64,000 nt of DNA from Brachionus plicatilis (Eukaryota > Rotifera > Eurotatoria > Ploima > Brachionidae), in the NCBI GenBank assembly GCA_010279815.1, contig QEOQ01000640.1:974255-1038254 (forward strand). The letters run 5' to 3'. The notes beneath the pieces were generated by a model that was given only the letters and a program-made list of their open reading frames with translations, did not search any database and was not told the origin of the DNA. Positions 61,652 through 64,000 of the stretch are shown one piece after another; the first letter of the stretch is position 1; every line of letters begins with the position of its first letter. The translations under genes and the position numbers were made by a program.

Positions 61652-62327
61652 CAGCAAAATTATTTTTTAGCAAATAAAAATAACAATTTATTCTGCAAAT
61701 TAACTAATAAAATCATTAAAAATAAAACAGTAAATTAATTGAACTAATTCAGTAAATTGAGATAGTTCTTGTCAAATTTTTCATTTATTTGATTTTTTAA
61801 CACTTAATTGACAAATTGAACAATAACACATGAAATAATTGCAAATAAAAGAGTAAGAAGAGTCCGAAGCGCTCGAAATGCTGAACGGACTTGGATATTG
61901 GGCTGCAAATTATAAAAATAGCTCTGAAGATAGACAAAAGAGCTTCTATCGTTGTAGTTTATCTGCTGATTGCCCGTAAATTTACTGAATAAATAAATAT
62001 TTTTGCTATTTCTTTTCAAATAATTTACTGAAATGGATTTAATGATTTAATAATATTATATTAATTGAACATTTAATTATTTTTTTGAAATTATTATTAT
62101 TTTTTTGAATTATTTTACTAAACAAATTTAACTGCAGGTTAAAATACTTTTGCTGAGAAAATTCAATAAATTTACTGAAAAAATATATATTTTTTCTATT
62201 TCTTTTTAATTAATTTACTGAAGTATATTTACTGATTAAATATGCATTATTTTACTGACCATTTAATATTTTGTCTTTTTATATTGGATACATGTTTAAT
62301 GGTTATTTCCGCATTTGGCCTCACTTT

Positions 62328-62668
62328 GGCATTGTGAAATTTGGTACAAAAATCAAAAACAAAATACTAAAAGTGCCAAAGCTTAAGTTCTGAAGGACCA
62401 AAACATGCTCTGTAAATTGTAGCAACTGATACATCTTTTGTACCACCATAATACTGATTCTGCAAAGCTCTGCAATAAATCTGCAAAACTCAGAAAATAG
62501 TAAATTTGGGATACAACATTATATTAAAAATCCAATTCAACTTTAAGTGGTGGTACAAAGGATGTATCAGTTGATACAATTTACAGAGCATGTTTTGGTC
62601 TTTCAGAACTTAAGCTTTGGCACTTTTAGTATTTTGTTCTTGATTTTTGTACCAAAATTCACAATGCC
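62328..62668. mobile_element. Palindromic MITE, copy C of the GGCATTGTGAATTT family, 8-bp target duplication
   Basis: Arms of about 95 nt pair almost perfectly from GGCATTGTGAAATTTGGTAC to GTACCAAAATTCACAATGCC. CTCACTTT directly flanks both ends (62320-62327 and 62669-62676), an 8-bp duplication typical of hAT-type or P-type insertion. This is the best-preserved copy and defines the family ends. Confidence 0.88.
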
Positions 62669-62698
62669 CTCACTTTTGAAGTTTTTAGAAAAAAAAAA

Positions 62699-62747
62699 AG
62701 GACTTGGACTTGACTTGAAACTTTTGTTTTTTATACAACTCTGCTTT
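62699..62747 (-). repeat. Dispersed repeat, partial copy 3
   Basis: The reverse complement reads GCAGAGTTGTATAAAAAAC followed by TTTCAAGTCAAGTCCAAGTCC, the start of the repeats at 25867 and 37678. Confidence 0.7.
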
Positions 62748-63518
62748 AAACAATATTATTTACTCTTTTTGCCAAAATTTACCAAATAAAAATTTAAATT
62801 TACGTAAAATCACGTAAAAATTTTTGTTTGATTTTAACTCAAAATTCTAAACAAAACAAAAAAAACCTAAAAAATCACGAAAATTTATAAAAATCTAAAT
62901 TTTTTTGGCCTTTTTTGAATTCAAAAAATATAAACAATAAATTAAAATTAAGGGCAATTTTGATAAATTTACGTAAAATATTTTAATTATTGCTTTATTT
63001 TTGAATTTTGATTTTTTTAAATCTGAACGAGCTAAACAAACAAAAAAATGACTAAGTGAAAAATATTTTCTTAAAAAAATTTATTTGTTCTTTTGATACA
63101 GTCGAGAGCATGTACGAACAAATACGACCTGGCGTATTTGATTCGTATTCAGCCATTGTGAGTGAATATATTATTTCCAATATGGAACAAATCCAATCAT
63201 AAAATTATCATAATAAAAGATAGACAAAAATAGATCTGCTCTCAACCGTTTTCGTAGCGGGCAAACAATGAAACAATGATGGACACGAGCCAACAATATT
63301 GATTCGATCGAGGTCGAACGGGCGGGCGTTTTTCGACAAACAGAGGCTCTGAGACAAGGCCTCCAGAGTCTAGGGGGGCCTAGGCCCACTATCTCAACAA
63401 AAACGAGTTCTATGCTAATATTCTCATTGAATTTATTTATACTAAAAAGAAATAAAAAAAAATAAAAATAAAAAACGTGCAAACTAACAAGTCTAAATCT
63501 GATTAATATCAACTGAAA
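62748..63518. other. Upstream region of the acidic-protein gene
   Basis: 62795-62970 has TTTACGTAAA words. 63110-63180 and 63290-63400 are clearly less AT-rich and contain GGGCGGGCG and GGGGGGCCTAGGCCC. They probably form the promoter or 5' UTR of the downstream gene. The opposite-strand frame across 63171-63731 is not credible. Confidence 0.45.
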
Positions 63519-63932
63519 ATGTCCGAAGTAGAATCGAATAGCAATGGCAAGCACTCTTTGGAGGATGATAGCAACGATGCGCCAGTTAAGAACAAGCTGC
63601 TTAAGACTGAGAACGGAAAAGCCAACGAGGACAACTCGCTGCTGGCTCAGTCGGGCGACTCGCAAAACGGGGCCGATGAATCGACCCAGGACGATGAGTC
63701 CCAGGTGTCTAATGGCAACAAGCGCGCACAACTGAATGACAATTCGACTAGCAACTACGGTGACGAGGACGAGGAGAATGAAGAAGATGATGAAGACGAG
63801 GATGGAGCAGAGAATGGGGAAGCGGGCGAAGAGGACGAAGAGGCTGGTGATGACGATGATGACGAGGCTGGCGATGATGATGACGAGGACGAGGAGGACG
63901 CTGGTGACGATGACGAAGATGCAGACGATTAA
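63519..63932 (+). CDS. Highly acidic, disordered prothymosin-alpha-like protein
   Basis: A single-exon 137-aa protein beginning MSEVESNSNGKHSLEDDSND. Residues 1-80 are polar with KNKLLK and NGNKRAQ as the only basic clusters. Residues about 81-137 are almost entirely Asp/Glu with a few Gly and Ala. The layout resembles prothymosin alpha/parathymosin and the acidic tails of histone chaperones; such proteins are nuclear, unfolded and bind histones. The C-terminal KKQK nuclear signal of vertebrate prothymosin is absent. Because of the low complexity, homology cannot be separated from convergence. The start ATG has an AAAATGTCC context. Codon use is far more GC-rich than neighbouring genes, consistent with high expression. 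The gene has no neighbour on its right inside the window. Confidence 0.8.
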   Translation: MSEVESNSNGKHSLEDDSNDAPVKNKLLKTENGKANEDNSLLAQSGDSQNGADESTQDDESQVSNGNKRAQLNDNSTSNYGDEDEENEEDDEDEDGAENGEAGEEDEEAGDDDDDEAGDDDDEDEEDAGDDDEDADD

Positions 63933-64000
63933 AGCCTTTTCGTCCCAATCGTTGCATATTTGTATATTTTTTTTTTTGGTGTAAAATTATCTAAAAAAAT

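Larger units (their letters stand above)
60375..62285. repeat. Complex nested repeat region (CAGTAAA-type repeats, RT fragment, LINE insertion)
   Basis: GGCATATGATTATCGCTTCA followed by CTAAAAATAATAGAAT at 60375 recurs at 61161, a direct repeat about 786 bp apart, each followed by CAGTAAAT/CAGTGAAT words. TTTACTGAATAAATAAAT blocks occur in the opposite orientation at 61976 and 62157. A block of about 52 bp, 60880-60932 (TTGCAGCCCAATATCCAAGT...), is present inverted at 61867-61921. Together these indicate an old element that was duplicated and invaded by others. Confidence 0.7.

Noticed and set aside
63171..63731. 186-aa minus-strand frame opposite the acidic gene
   Set aside because: It is antisense to the acidic coding region and its 5' flank, shows no motif, and depends on the reverse complement of GA-rich codons.

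Overview
The window looks like nuclear DNA of a small, very AT-rich invertebrate animal. Three things point there: metazoan protein families (aralar/citrin, separase, an aminergic GPCR, a TSC22/bunched factor, TRAFD1 and NCBP2AS2 relatives); mostly tiny GT-AG introns of about 50-70 nt; and a dense load of palindromic MITEs, decayed LINEs and a Penelope-like element. A rotifer of the Brachionus type is my best guess. That rests on composition, intron size, transposon mix and an apparent bacterial gene; it is not proven by any single sequence.

Layout, left to right. 63-2336 (+) is the C-terminal catalytic part of separase, cut by the window edge. 3439-5832 (-) is an intronless muscarinic-like GPCR, convergent with separase. 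About 16.5 kb of AT-rich DNA without recognisable genes follows. 22369-25045 (+) is a complete 12-exon aralar/citrin mitochondrial aspartate/glutamate carrier of 687 aa. 25323-27074 (+) is a three-exon gene for a 111-aa protein. 28436-29270 is a fold-back element that carries a GC-rich 67-bp minisatellite in one arm only. 30553-31419 (-) is an intronless bacterial-type RlaP-like nucleotidyltransferase, a horizontal-transfer candidate.

36557-39578 (-) encodes a TSC22-domain (bunched/TSC22D1-like) protein, and 42144-43806 (+) a RING plus ubiquitin-like protein. 44000-44493 (-) and 44747-45238 (+) are two head-to-head paralogues of the NCBP2AS2 family with matching exon structure. 47876-49545 (-) is a 518-aa leucine-rich-repeat protein assembled from three exons.

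From 46 to 63 kb transposon debris dominates: three LINE families or fragments, a Penelope-like element with RT and GIY-YIG remnants and a degenerate hammerhead ribozyme motif, several MITEs, and an 85-N assembly gap. Within it, 57685-59004 (-) is a seven-exon TRAFD1-like zinc-finger gene with one apparent single-base frameshift. 63519-63932 (+) is a highly acidic prothymosin-like protein.

The genes do not form an operon or a common pathway. They are ordinary housekeeping, signalling and ubiquitin-related genes scattered through repeat-rich DNA. The parts most worth a second look are the RlaP-like gene, the NCBP2AS2 pair, the fold-back element with its internal minisatellite, the Penelope/hammerhead relic and the dispersed MITE families.
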